A DNA stretch of 64,000 nt from Hypomesus transpacificus (Eukaryota > Chordata > Actinopteri > Osmeriformes > Osmeridae). Location of the stretch: the NCBI RefSeq assembly GCF_021917145.1, contig NC_061063.1, positions 10,756,263 to 10,820,262 on the forward strand, in the 5' to 3' direction. How positions within the stretch are numbered: the first letter of the stretch is position 1; each line of letters begins with the position of its first letter. The notes beneath the pieces were generated by a model. The model saw only the letters and a list, made by a program, of their open reading frames with translations. It searched no databases and was not told where the DNA came from. A program made the translations under genes and the position numbers. Below are positions 1 through 10,571 of the stretch, piece after piece.

Positions 1-851
1 TGGTTGAAGAAAAAGGTTGACCTTTATATCTTATTGTACTCACCAAACACCATGCGCCATATTGCAGGATGTGGTCTAGTAAACGGACCTGAAAATGTGA
101 AACTGTCTTTAAAATAAACCAGCTTTGTGGTGGCTGTCCACATTTACTACATGCCTAAACAACATGAGGCTAATCTAGAGTTTTTGAGAGACCTTCAAGG
201 CCCTGATCCTACTGATAAGTCATACTGTTCAGGATTCTGTCACTGGTGTATGAATAAGAAGTTCACATTCCAAAATCATGATGCAAGAATAACCCGTTCA
301 ACAGCACACAACATTGTGGAATGTTGTTAAGACATTCGTTCAGCATGATGCATGCTTAGAAAGCCAAAAGGGTTGCGACGTCACATTTATTCAGTAAGTT
401 GTCTGAAATCGATACCTAAACGTATGAATCCGGATGATTAAAATGAAACATAAGCTACATGGTTACAGTGTCGTATTCTCCATCGTTATTGGAGCTTTAT
501 CCATGTTGCACACATCTAATCTGGTATCAAGTCGTCCACTATCCAGTGTAGAGGACGGGGCGGACTTTGGGAAACTGTACCATTAGGAAAGGCCAGAATA
601 CTGATGACCAAGAAGAAAGCGACAACCAGGACAAGTCCCACCCGTAGATTACTGTCGGCATCCGCATCATCCCTGGCAACACCAAACAATAACGTTAGTT
701 CAGAGAGACACAGTCAAACGACCCTGAACAGCATCCTATGGATGGTTTTAGGTTAGTCTTCGGAATGGTTATGGACGGTTAGCTCTAGTGTAGTGGGCGG
801 GTTGTTATTGATTTAAACGATCTCGGGGGTGAGGTCGGGGTGAGGTCGTAC
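1..851. other. Non-coding: ptdss1 first intron, no gene seen
   Basis: This stretch lies downstream of the ptdss1 exon 1 donor on the minus strand, so it should be the start of ptdss1 intron 1. I translated by eye and saw no second ptdss1 exon and no other recognisable protein. The short plus-strand open frame at 127-330 resembles nothing I know. Confidence 0.6.
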
Positions 852-1024
852 CTGGTGAACGCGAAGTACATTAAACTGACCACTGTGAAAGTCAAAAGTG
901 TGATGGTGTGAGGCTTGTAGAATAAGTCCATAGTGATGTTTTCCACCTGTTGCTCGTTTATCATCCGAAAGTGTAGTCTATTACCGATTTCATCCTTACT
1001 TAATGTCCGATCTGCACGCACCAT
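852..1024 (-). CDS. ptdss1: Phosphatidylserine synthase 1, first coding exon (partial gene)
   Basis: Phosphatidylserine synthase 1 is an ER/MAM multi-pass membrane enzyme that exchanges the choline head group of phosphatidylcholine for serine. The exon starts with ATG at 1024 and encodes 57 residues plus two bases. It contains [20 protein letters not shown] and the first hydrophobic segment [19 protein letters not shown], which I recognise as the vertebrate PTDSS1 N-terminus. It ends ...TTC ACC AG|GTACGA, a normal donor. An upstream in-frame extension exists (open to about 1162), but the match to the family begins at [12 protein letters not shown], so I chose that start. The remaining exons lie beyond the left edge. 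It is divergent from mterf3, as in human 8q22. Confidence 0.9.
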
Positions 1025-1685
1025 TGCTATGGTAAATACGCTCGTAGGACAGTTGTCGTCAAGAAAATGTTTCTGAGGGTTAAGTGGTCTCCCTTTGGAG
1101 GTAAGCGTTGAGAAACAAACCTGAACACGACCCAACCAACACAGGGATTGTGTAGGGTACATCCACTTGGTTTATACTGTCGTACTCTGAAAAATGGAAA
1201 GTATACGATATAGAATTATGCCGTCTTGAGCTTGTCATACACTAAATGAAGATGGATATTTCAAACCTTTCTTATCTCAGCGCGTATTTTAATTTTGGAA
1301 ACATTGCTATTGGTATACTCCAGAATGCGTCACTTCCGTAACGCTTCCGTGACTGAACAGGTGCGAACACATGAGGAAGTTGACATTGCCAGTTTGTTGC
1401 CAGTTTTCCGAATCCTCAAGGTAAGCACACATTTTTTTATGACCACATTTATTTTGCAGTGATTCGGTTCATGTCTTTAACTTACGTATTGTTTTCTTGG
1501 TCGCTAATCAAATAAGCTAGTCAACGTTAGCCGTACAGGCACGTCTGTTATGGTCCATCCACCCGCCAGACAAATATCCGTCTAAACTAAATTCCCAAAA
1601 TAACAATGCATCCAAGAACGTATAATGTCTGCATTAATGTGATTATTTACAATAATCACGTCATTTTTTCATCACAGACAACTCC
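1025..1685. promoter_or_regulatory. Shared ptdss1/mterf3 head-to-head promoter region
   Basis: About 660 bases separate the divergent start codons of ptdss1 (-) and mterf3 (+), so both genes must be driven from here. A possible non-coding first exon of mterf3 ends near 1420 at ...CCTCAAG|GTAAGC, followed by an intron ending just before the ATG exon (CATCACAG at about 1671-1678). No TATA box is obvious. The promoter assignment is an inference from layout. Confidence 0.5.
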
Positions 1686-3975
1686 ATGGCGTCGGCATGT
1701 ATGCAGCTGTGCTCCTGTCTGCTCCGTTTAAAGACAACAAGGATCGTCCTGCAATACACATCACGAGCTCAGAAATGCCCTGTAGCTTCCTCCGGTGTTC
1801 CGGTGATGTCCTCTATCCTCCACAGCGCCCACACCTCATTTCTGACACGACCGAGTTCAAGACTGAGATTACGTCGCAGCTACTCCACTACCAACGCCCA
1901 CACAAGTCTAAAAAAGGACATTGAAGCACTACCAGAGTTATCTGCTGGGGAAGTTGTCCCATACAATAACCCCCTGTCCCAACAGTTAAGGGATGGAATG
2001 ACCTCAACTGAAGTACAGCAGATATCTTTGGGTGAGTGAACACTGACACTCCCCATCAGCCCATCAAACTACACCACTCAATTGTTTATTCCCTCTTACA
2101 AGCTCCTCCCTCCCTGTGACCTCATCAGACCTGGACACCGCCGCGCGCCTCTCTCCTCTCGATGAGATCAGCGACCAGGAGGCCCTGCGTTTGGACGTCC
2201 CTTCTGCCTTGCCCCCCGCCTCCTTCTCTCTCAGAGACTACGTGGACGAATCAGAGACTCTCAGCAAGCTGGTCCAGCTCGGTATGTCCCTCCACTCCTC
2301 ACGTAGCTAGATCAGCTCACCTCAGGGTTTGAGGACGGTCAGGGGCAGATCGAGACATTTTCACCTGGGGTGGTTGTAAGGTGGCACTCCATGCCACCAT
2401 AAATTACAATAATATTGTAGTTTAAATAATGCCAATAATAATAATAATAATAATATTATTGAATGAAATGTACTGTATTGCTAAAAAGTAAGTATTTTAG
2501 CATTTGGAGATTGGGGTGTGCAAGCCTTTCTTGTTGGTTTCTGTTGCCCCCTGGCAGGTGTGAAACTGTGGAAGCTGGAGCAGAGGCCCAACGTGGGCTC
2601 CATGCTGCTGAAGCTGGACTTCCACACAGACGTGGCACCCCGGCTGGTGTTTCTGAAGGAGATCGGGGTGGAGGATTCCCGTCTGGGACACATAGTGACC
2701 CACAACCCCTTCATCCTAACTGAGAGCTTGGAGAACCTGCGGGCCAGGTAGGAGCGGGGGGAAGATCGTCCAGGGCGCGGCTTCTTGGGGGGGTGAATTA
2801 GAGTCCTTGTTCACAGACAACCCTCATTCTACACTTTAGACACTTGATAAATGATGCTTAAATTATTGGACTTAATAAATATAAAACTCAAAATCTCACA
2901 TTGACATTCACATTTATAAAACTCAAAATCTCATACTGTGCTTGACTCCGCAACACAACCTCTTAAAATGTTTAGCATAAGTCAGATTTCTAATAACAGT
3001 GTACGGGTTTAACTGACCTATCTGTTGTTGCGGTATGCATTCCGTCGTCATGTTGTCTGCAAAACCACTAATGTCGTATTTCTGTCACATGGTGAAGGGT
3101 GGCATATCTCCGGTCCAAGAAGTTCAGCTCAGAGGGTGTGGCATCCATGGTGTCCAGAGCTCCGTACCTGCTGAACTTCAGTGTTCAGAGGCTGGACAAC
3201 AGACTTGGCTTCTACCAGCAACAGCTAGGCCTCAGCACTCAGAAGGTCAGCCCTGAAACACGACATCACAGTCTCACCTAGTCAATGGAATGTTTTTGAC
3301 AGGAACGGGGTAAAATCCTTCTAGAACAACGTTGTTTTTGTGTTTCAGACTCGGGAACTTGTCGGGCGTCTTCCCAGACTTCTGTGTGGCAGTTTGGAGC
3401 CTGTCAAAGAGAATCTTAAAGTACGAAATATAATCACATAACACAGATTGGTAGATACACAGATGGTTGTTTGTTTTATGTTATTCATATGCATCCCTCT
3501 GATCTAGGTGTTCCAACTGGAGCTTGGCTTTAGGGAAAATGAAATCCAGCACATCGTCATGACGATTCCTAAAGTTCTCACGGCCAACAAGAAGAAACTG
3601 ACCCATATATTTGATTACGTCCACAACACCATGAATGTTCCTCAGTCTCTTATCGTCAAGTTCCCACAGGTAGATCACACTGACCATTACAAAACACTTT
3701 AATGTTTTCAAATAATTTTTATCTTGTCAGTAAGACAAACATGTACCGGTTTTATAACATTTATATGGCCACCTCTGCAGGTCATGAATTCCAAGTACCT
3801 TCGTATCCAGGAGAGACACCTGTTCCTGCAGTACCTGAGGAAGGCCCAGTACGACCCAGCTCTGCCAAACTACATCTCCCTTGATCGCCTGGTCTCTCTT
3901 CCTGACCAAGACTTCTGTACAGAGTTGGCATCAGCCACTCTGGAGGACTTTGAGCTGTTTCTGAAGACACTGTAG
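1686..3975 (+). CDS. mterf3: Mitochondrial transcription termination factor 3 (mTERF3)
   Basis: mTERF3 is a mitochondrial matrix protein that represses mtDNA transcription and supports mitoribosome assembly. Coding exons: 1686-2031, 2129-2281, 2558-2747, 3098-3245, 3349-3420, 3508-3669 and 3781-3975, totalling 1266 nt (421 aa, close to human 417). Family hallmarks include [59 protein letters not shown], the IVKFPQV motif and the C-terminal [11 protein letters not shown]. These are the repeated helical mTERF motifs of about 30 residues. The first about 60 residues are rich in Arg/Ser/Leu with no acidic residues, as expected for a mitochondrial targeting peptide. In exon 2, the acceptor at 2128 (CATCAG) was chosen because the upstream AG at 2101 would bring in a TGA. 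A polyA signal AATAAA is at 4189-4194. The order ptdss1-mterf3-uqcrb matches human 8q22. Confidence 0.95.
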
Positions 3976-4188
3976 GATGGAAGGACATGTTGGGAGTTCA
4001 CTGGGAGGATCAATGCTTCCCACGATACTGTCCATAAACTGAAACCGTGACAAGTATAGGCTGGATACTAGTATTACAAGTATCCAGAATATAGTATAGT
4101 TTGGTATAGTAGCAGCTACATTAGTATTGGCTCTGTTGTAACAATCTCAAACGTACATGTTTTGGACACCTGTGATATGAACTGCAAA

Positions 4189-4194
4189 AATAAA
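4189..4194 (+). terminator. mterf3: mterf3 polyadenylation signal AATAAA
   Basis: A canonical AATAAA lies 214 bases after the mterf3 stop codon, in the plus orientation and before uqcrb begins. Confidence 0.7.
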
Positions 4195-4654
4195 GATATA
4201 GATTAACGTTTGATTACGATTTTAAAGTTAAAATCCCCTCCTTCAAAGGGAATTATTTGTGTTTTTGTTGACTTCTGATTCTGTCATCTTAAAACCGACT
4301 CAGTCTCTGCATTTCTCGTTAGATGTTGTTTACTTCAAAAGGCATTGCTGTAGTTACTAAATATGGAAGGTTTATGTAATCCAACATGTATGCACGGTAC
4401 GCAATGAATCAACCGCGAGGGGGCGACCGATTAACTTCCGAAGTTTTACAGTTCTAATGCGTGTCGTGGAATTCGATTTTGTATTATAAAAATAATTATA
4501 TGAAGGTTTAAAATCAATACAAATACAGGGTAATGCTTGACTGCGCTCAAAATATTCCTCAATAGTGTTTGCGCAGAGTTGTGCAATCACTGATCTACAT
4601 CCGACTACGTCATCTTCCCCACAATTCAGTACATCCGTTCTCAGATCAGTGAAG

Positions 4655-5886
4655 ATGGCGGTGAGGGCACCAGGTAAAATAAACCGTTCTTTACAGTTTT
4701 ATTTAACCATTCAGCTGACCTAATAGATATCTCATTACTTATAACAGCTCCTTAATATCTAATCGACATGACCGAGAACTGCAAAGTCCATGTTATGTAG
4801 GCTATTGATATTCGTAATAGTTGAATCAGTGGCCTCTATCGAATGTCCTTCCAGGTTCAGCTGTGAGAGTCAGATCGCTAGCTAGCTAGATTGTCCTCAC
4901 TTTTGCGCCACGTCTAAAATGTTTTTCCATGTGCTTTAATTACATTTTACATGTACATGAGTTTATAAACTGAAATGAAATTCACAACCTTCATTAGAGG
5001 GTATTCAGTTAGCACCAGCACAGTAGTAGCTGCTAAACCAATGCCTGCCGAAAGTAAACACGCAGAACTCGTAATTTGTTAGTTAACGCTAGATAAATAA
5101 TACTAGTTAAATGCAGCCAAAACATGAATAAAAGCAGCATACGTTAAAATTGTGACTCACGAAGAGATTTTTACTGACTAACTACGTGACTCTAATTCAC
5201 ATGGTATCCTGTTGTATAACGCATTGGGGTGACACTAATAATGTAGCTAGGCTAGTAGCTAGAGTCTTTCGACTCCATGCTACGCCTCCTGTCATGTTGT
5301 TTTGTTATGTAATGTTATGTAAAAACATATTTATCACTTATTAAACCTGCTTAAAATATCGTTTGTTCTTCACAGCTGCAACTGGCCGACTTATTGAAGG
5401 TTTCCGCAAATGGTACTACAATGCTTGCGGCTTCAACAAAATTGGTAATTACATGCCTTTAACACCATTTAAAATCGGCCGACGTCAGATTAGGAACGTC
5501 TTTGACACTGCTGAGGTGAAGGTGAAAATCTGACGGTGTATTCATTCCATCAAAGGTTTGTTGCGCGATGACACCCTCCACGAGGATGATGATGTGAAAG
5601 AAGCGATTAGAAGGCTTCCCGAGACCGTGTACAACGACCGGATGTTCCGCATCAAGAGGGCGCTGGATCTTTCCATGAAGCATCAGATTCTGCCGAAAGA
5701 CCAATGGATTCAATATGAGGAGGTGGGCTGGCTGTAGAACATCTTTGCTATGGTGGATGAATATGACTAGAAATAGCGGGTCTATTTATTATATTTCTGT
5801 GCTGACAGGATAATTATTACCTGGAGCCGTACCTGAAGGAGGTCATCCGCGAGAGGATGGAGAAAGAAGAGTGGCTGAAGAAATGA
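4655..5886 (+). CDS. uqcrb: Cytochrome b-c1 complex subunit 7 (UQCRB)
   Basis: This is the 14-kDa ubiquinone-binding subunit of respiratory complex III, on the matrix side of the inner mitochondrial membrane. Exons 4655-4673, 5376-5444, 5556-5722 and 5809-5886 total 333 nt (110 aa; human 111). Diagnostic stretches are [54 protein letters not shown] and the C-terminal [21 protein letters not shown] followed by LKK-stop. The first coding exon is tiny (MAVRAP + 1 nt), as in other vertebrates. Introns 1-3 all have GT-AG ends. AATAAA at 5948-5953 is the likely polyA signal. It lies in tandem after mterf3 and converges on lrrc14b. Confidence 0.96.
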
Positions 5887-5947
5887 GAGAAACGAGTTTT
5901 CCTTCTCTTTGTTCTTGTGTGTGGTCCTCCTCTGTAATCATATTTAA

Positions 5948-5953
5948 AATAAA
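5948..5953 (+). terminator. uqcrb: uqcrb polyadenylation signal AATAAA
   Basis: AATAAA lies 62 bases after the uqcrb stop codon, giving the short 3' UTR usual for this small subunit gene. Confidence 0.75.
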
Positions 5954-6546
5954 GTGTGTTCTCTTGGAATTGTCTGCTGATTAAAGTATGTTCGTTTTGG
6001 ATAAGTGGTTTCAAGGTACATTTTATTTCATGGTAATAATACAACCATTCTAATGTTATTGGATAGTTAATAAGGAACACCCATAGTGATTATTAGTTGG
6101 TTTGTGAATTTAGTTTAGCCCTATAAAACAAACCATTTCTGTTTAATCAGTGAAATACTATTATACAAGAAGTCTCAAACAACAAATCCTAAATTATAAA
6201 GTAACTGTTGAACTTCAAGAAAATATAAACAGTAAAATAAAAAACATTTAAAAGCACCTTCACTTTCTTTTCTCCTGTATGTTCTGGAATATGGTCAAGT
6301 GGACCTCATGAATGGAGGACCAAATGGTCTGACTTCCACATCTACGCACACAAACTCACTTTTTATACAGTCAATACATTCAACAGCTTTCTCCAGAGAG
6401 AGAGAATTCAATGACAAATAAGCATAGTGGATCCATGAAAAAGCACAGCCACCAGTGTACGCGGAAGTAAAAAAAGAAAGAAAAACAAATTCATGTTTCT
6501 AAAATAGCTAATGCACTCTTGCCCGTTTAACAGTCCTGCACAAACA

Positions 6547-9379
6547 TCACTCCTGGGACCTCCTTTTGTCCACACTTGCGACAGTGTCGATAAAGTTCCC
6601 GAGCATGCTGTTGAAAGACTTCACCATGGATACCCCCAGCTCATTGCTGGTCTCGTTGATCTCCGGGTCGTACGCGCCCATCAAGGGGGTGCACACCTCC
6701 ACGTTCCCCTTTCCTGCCCCCTCCAGGACGGCCATCAGCCCGGCGCGAACCTCTTGGAACAGGTCTCTGTTGTACCCGAGAAGAGCAGAGTCGTCCAGCG
6801 GGTATGTGACGTCCGCAGGATAGCACTCTCGGGGAACAGGCATCTCCACGTACTTCACATCGGGGAACGCCCTCGCGAGATTGGAGAAGAGCAGGCGGAG
6901 GGCGGCGGAGGAGAGCGGGTTACCCAGGAGCTTGAGTTCCTGCAGCTTTTGGCAAGGGGCCAGAGCGTGTGTCAGGACGTCCATGTTGTCATGGTCCAGA
7001 CCACACTCCTCCAGAGCCAGGCTGACCAGAGAGGACGACGAGTGGTGGACAAGCTTGATGAAGGTGACGGGGAACAAGGTGGCCAAGTTGTGACCGCTCA
7101 GATCCAGTCGAACCAAGTGCTCACTGTGGAGGCTGTTGGCTAGGTAGGCCATGTCGATACGATTCAGGTTGCAGTTAGCCAACTCAAGGCACTGTAGTGG
7201 GGTATTCAGGGGACTTGAGAATAGAACGATAAGAAAAGGACAGAAGTAAACCAGCTGAACATCGTACTGTTTCCCTCTCCAGCTTCCAAATCATGAAAAC
7301 TCTCACTCTAATAATCAACCATCATCAAACCGATCAGACCTAGTTTACTGTGTCCTTGAACTGTTAAATGTATTTGGGAGAAAATAAACATTTGACTGAG
7401 TCAGATGTGAGTTAATTATATAATGTGCAGTTGATACAGTATAGGTGTCAGCCTGTTTATCTGGGTCACTGCTTCAGGGCTATTTCTATGTCAGCTGTGA
7501 AGTGTTCTCTGGATGACTCGTAGGTTTGGCGGAAGGCAACTGTTGGCATTCTCCCACGTTCAACAACCCCATCAATCACTGCTGCCCTCTTCACACCAAT
7601 CAAGTGCCTCTTTCAACCAAACCTGACACTTCTCCCTTGTGAAGGGTCCCTTGTGTCGACAGATTGGACCGCAAGCCAGAGCTGGTTGTGGCTCACCTGA
7701 GCAGTCTGCGCAGGTGTCCCGTGAGGGTGGAAAACCCCATGTAGAGCTCGGTAAGCTGGGTCAGTCTGCTCAGCAGCTCCCCTATGGTGGACAGCAGGTC
7801 AGTGTCCTCCGCCGACAGCCTCCGCACGTCCAGCGCCCCCGCTGGCAGCGTCAGGGACTGCAGCCGGGGGAACTCCACCCGCGAGAGCAGCACTTCCAGA
7901 TGTGGTGCCTCCAGGTGAACGTTGTGCACCACCTGTTGGAGACAACATTAACCTATTTTTCTTCTTCTGCTTGCTTTTCTTGGGTGTTTGTAGTATTTTT
8001 AAAGGTTGAATAAAAAAAAAAACTTTTGGCTTTTTGTAGGTTTAGGCTCAGGCAACTATGCAGATTTAAGTTTTACTACAGGCCTGGAGCGTAATGTGCC
8101 CAGGGGGAAGAATATTTCTTAGTTTTTGTTACTGTACTTTGAGTACAAGAAAAGCGCATCACAAATAAAACGTATATAATCCTTACCTCTAGTTTCCTCA
8201 TGGACTCAGGCTCCGCCAGCCTGAGCACGTAGAACAGCTGCTTGAGCGCCAGAGAGTCGGCTCTGAACCCCACGAAGCGGAGCTTGAGCGGGCAGTGTCG
8301 GAGGAGCAGGAAGGCTTGGGACACCACCTCGTAGTTCCGGCCGGTGACAAAACCGTTGAGGCGGACGTCCACTGCGGCTTCGAAGGCCGAGGGCGGTGTG
8401 TCGTTAGCCTGCATGGCCACCATGGTCTCATAGCACATGAGGGTGAGGAGCTGGGTGCGGGCCCAGCGACCCAGGGTGGAGCCACAGGGACAGGCCTGGT
8501 GCTCCGTGTCCACCAGCCCAGTCAGGTCCACCATGCGCAGGGTCTTGGCGTAGGTGGAAGGGGGGCGCAGAACGTAGGCCTGGGAGAGATGGAAAATGAA
8601 ATGACTTTAAAATAGTCCTTTTCAGTTATGGATAAGTAATGAGGTCCTGGCCCTGTTCCAAGCTGGCGCAGGAACTTCTCCTTCAACCAATCACAAAAGC
8701 ACTACAACATCTCCTTCACCAATCACAGAATTGTGTGGTTAGTTGAACCAAGAGTACTTAACCCTTGTGCTGCCTTTGGGTCACAATGACCCGAAGGTTC
8801 ACAACGACCCATCGTTGTGCTGCGACAACTTTACCCAATACAACAACAAATCATTTTCTTTGAACCTTTGCGCTGTGGGGGGTGTGAAACAGCCCAACGG
8901 TTAAAAGAAAATGCTTCACGTTATTTTTGTATAAGGGAAAGTTGTCACAACACATGGGGGGGTCACAATGACTGAAGGGTCACACTGACCCGAAAATAAC
9001 ACAAGGGTTAAGGCCTTATTTGGTCCTATTTTCACATCACACATCACTGCAAAATTAGTTGTCACCAATAAAATCACACAAACGTCTATGAAGTTAGCTT
9101 CACCTTCAAGCCAGTGAGGATGGCTTCCAAACACTGCTTACAGGTCCAGGAGGTCAGGTCCTCCTGGCAGTCTGGCGTGCTTCCCAGCAGCCTCTGCAGG
9201 TTGAGTTCCTGGAGGGGCCAGTTCTGCACCAGAGCGTGGAGCAGGGTAGCTTCCTCTCGCAGGTAGCAGGCCTTGAACAGGAGCGGGTACAGGTTGAAGG
9301 ATACACAGCAGAGGTTCTCCTCGGCGCTGGGGCCACTCTGTGAAAAACCCTCCGCAGCGAGGAACCTCAGACTCTTCAT
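6547..9379 (-). CDS. lrrc14b: Leucine-rich repeat-containing protein 14B
   Basis: LRRC14B is a PRAME/LRRC14-family leucine-rich repeat protein whose biochemical function is not established. Coding exons in transcript order: 9379-9104, 8579-8187, 7932-7697 and 7213-6547, totalling 1572 nt (523 aa; human 514). The N-terminus [12 protein letters not shown] with [12 protein letters not shown] is the LRRC14B signature and differs from LRRC14. Later come [43 protein letters not shown], leucine-rich repeats ([33 protein letters not shown]) and the conserved tail PECYP-like [14 protein letters not shown] ... [13 protein letters not shown]. The start at 9379 is the only in-frame ATG matching the family. 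It converges on uqcrb. In human, LRRC14B is on 5p15.33 with NKD2, so the neighbouring nkd2 fits. Confidence 0.95.
8758..9011. mobile_element. MITE with TTAACCCTTGTG terminal inverted repeats
   Basis: A 254-bp non-autonomous DNA element lies in lrrc14b intron 1. It begins TTAACCCTTGTGCTGCC at 8758 and ends ACACAAGGGTTAA at 9011, so the termini are inverted repeats. Inside, GGGTCACAATGACCCGAAGG and GGGTCACACTGACCCG are related, and a central pair (TTTCTTTGAACCTTTGCGCTGTGG and ...CAGCCCAACGGTTAAAAGAAA) is also inverted, so the whole element can fold into a long hairpin. It has no coding capacity. I recall near-identical elements in other teleost genomes. TTAA at both ends suggests a TTAA target as used by piggyBac-like transposases (inference). 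Confidence 0.8.
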
Positions 9380-10571
9380 GGTTCTTTTCCGGTTCTGCCT
9401 GTCGTCTAACCCTTCGTAGGAGGAACTGGGTGGGCTAGATTTCAGTTTTTATCCAGAGGAACTCAACGTTCTGCTGATAGTGTTTGTTTGGGTGGGGGTT
9501 GCGGTGTTGTGTCCACTTTGCTTAGGGGGGAAGGCTTGACCATGTGACTAGGAAAACTATTTTTAGAAACAGCTGTCTAACGCCCCTTGGTGTCTCCAAC
9601 AGGGGGGGTTGTGGTAGCAAACATTCACTCTTGGCTTGAACAGCAGTATTTTCCTACTGCGTGTGACCTCTTTATGAAGGCTTTATTTACACACACAGAA
9701 GAAGCCAGTGCATGTTGCAGCAGAGAAACCACAGAAAGTCCTGGTCTTAAGTCCTGCTGTAGGGATGCCGTCCGGTGTAACACTGGCGACATGTCTGGTA
9801 TTTGACTAGATGAGCTTCATGGAAGCTTTGATAGTAATCCAGATGAAAGCTCTCATGAAACACGATCAACAGCAAAAACATTACGGGTCTGATGCCTATG
9901 AGATGGAACACTTGCTGTGCCCGCAGCATAGTTCTTCTTGTTAATGCAGCCTTGAAAGTTTTAAGATTTATCTTCTGTCAGACGATGACACAACGACAGG
10001 TTCAATAACTTCCTGGTAAGATCAACAAAACCTTTTAATAATTCAATACAAATTGGTGTTTACACATTTAAAAACAGCAGTCTTTGTTGGATCCTGAGTT
10101 TTACGCAAAACACAATAGTACAAAATATTGAGCTTCATGCTTTCATGTAGAAAAATAGAATTAATATAAAACATCTTTATTACACTCTTGTACAGATGTT
10201 GTTAAAAACATACAGTAAATCTCAGAATTAATAAAGCCATTTGTGGCAAGTTACCATCCCCTGAGTGGAAATAAACAGTCTATAGGGCTTTGAAGTTGCA
10301 TAGCGTATGCAATAGAAGAATTCATTTGTACTGTCATAAGCTCAGATCTATATGTACAGTCTGAATACACTGTGCAGGAATGAGCACCTGCTATTGGACC
10401 AATAGTGGCGTCCAACACCAATAAATCCCAGCATGCCATGGGGCTGTCTCTAAAAGCCTTTAGTGGAGTTTTGATGTCATGTGGTCTGATGCCCAAAAAT
10501 ATAGCAAAAGTTCTCCAGGTCAGTGTCTGGATTTCAGCTCGGTGGGCTAAGCCAGTCAGGCTGGACAGCAG
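9380..10571. other. Intergenic: lrrc14b promoter side and nkd2 3' UTR
   Basis: There is no credible gene here. The right part (about 10180-10571) is probably the nkd2 3' UTR. A minus-strand AATAAA (TTTATT on the plus strand at 10176-10181) lies about 390 bases past the nkd2 stop. The left part is upstream of lrrc14b. Confidence 0.5.

Noticed and set aside
127-330. 67-codon plus-strand open frame
   Set aside because: No ATG-context, splice or family support; it lies in ptdss1 intron 1.
6511-7143. 210-codon plus-strand open frame
   Set aside because: Antisense shadow of the last lrrc14b exon, whose minus-strand frame matches the LRRC14B family.
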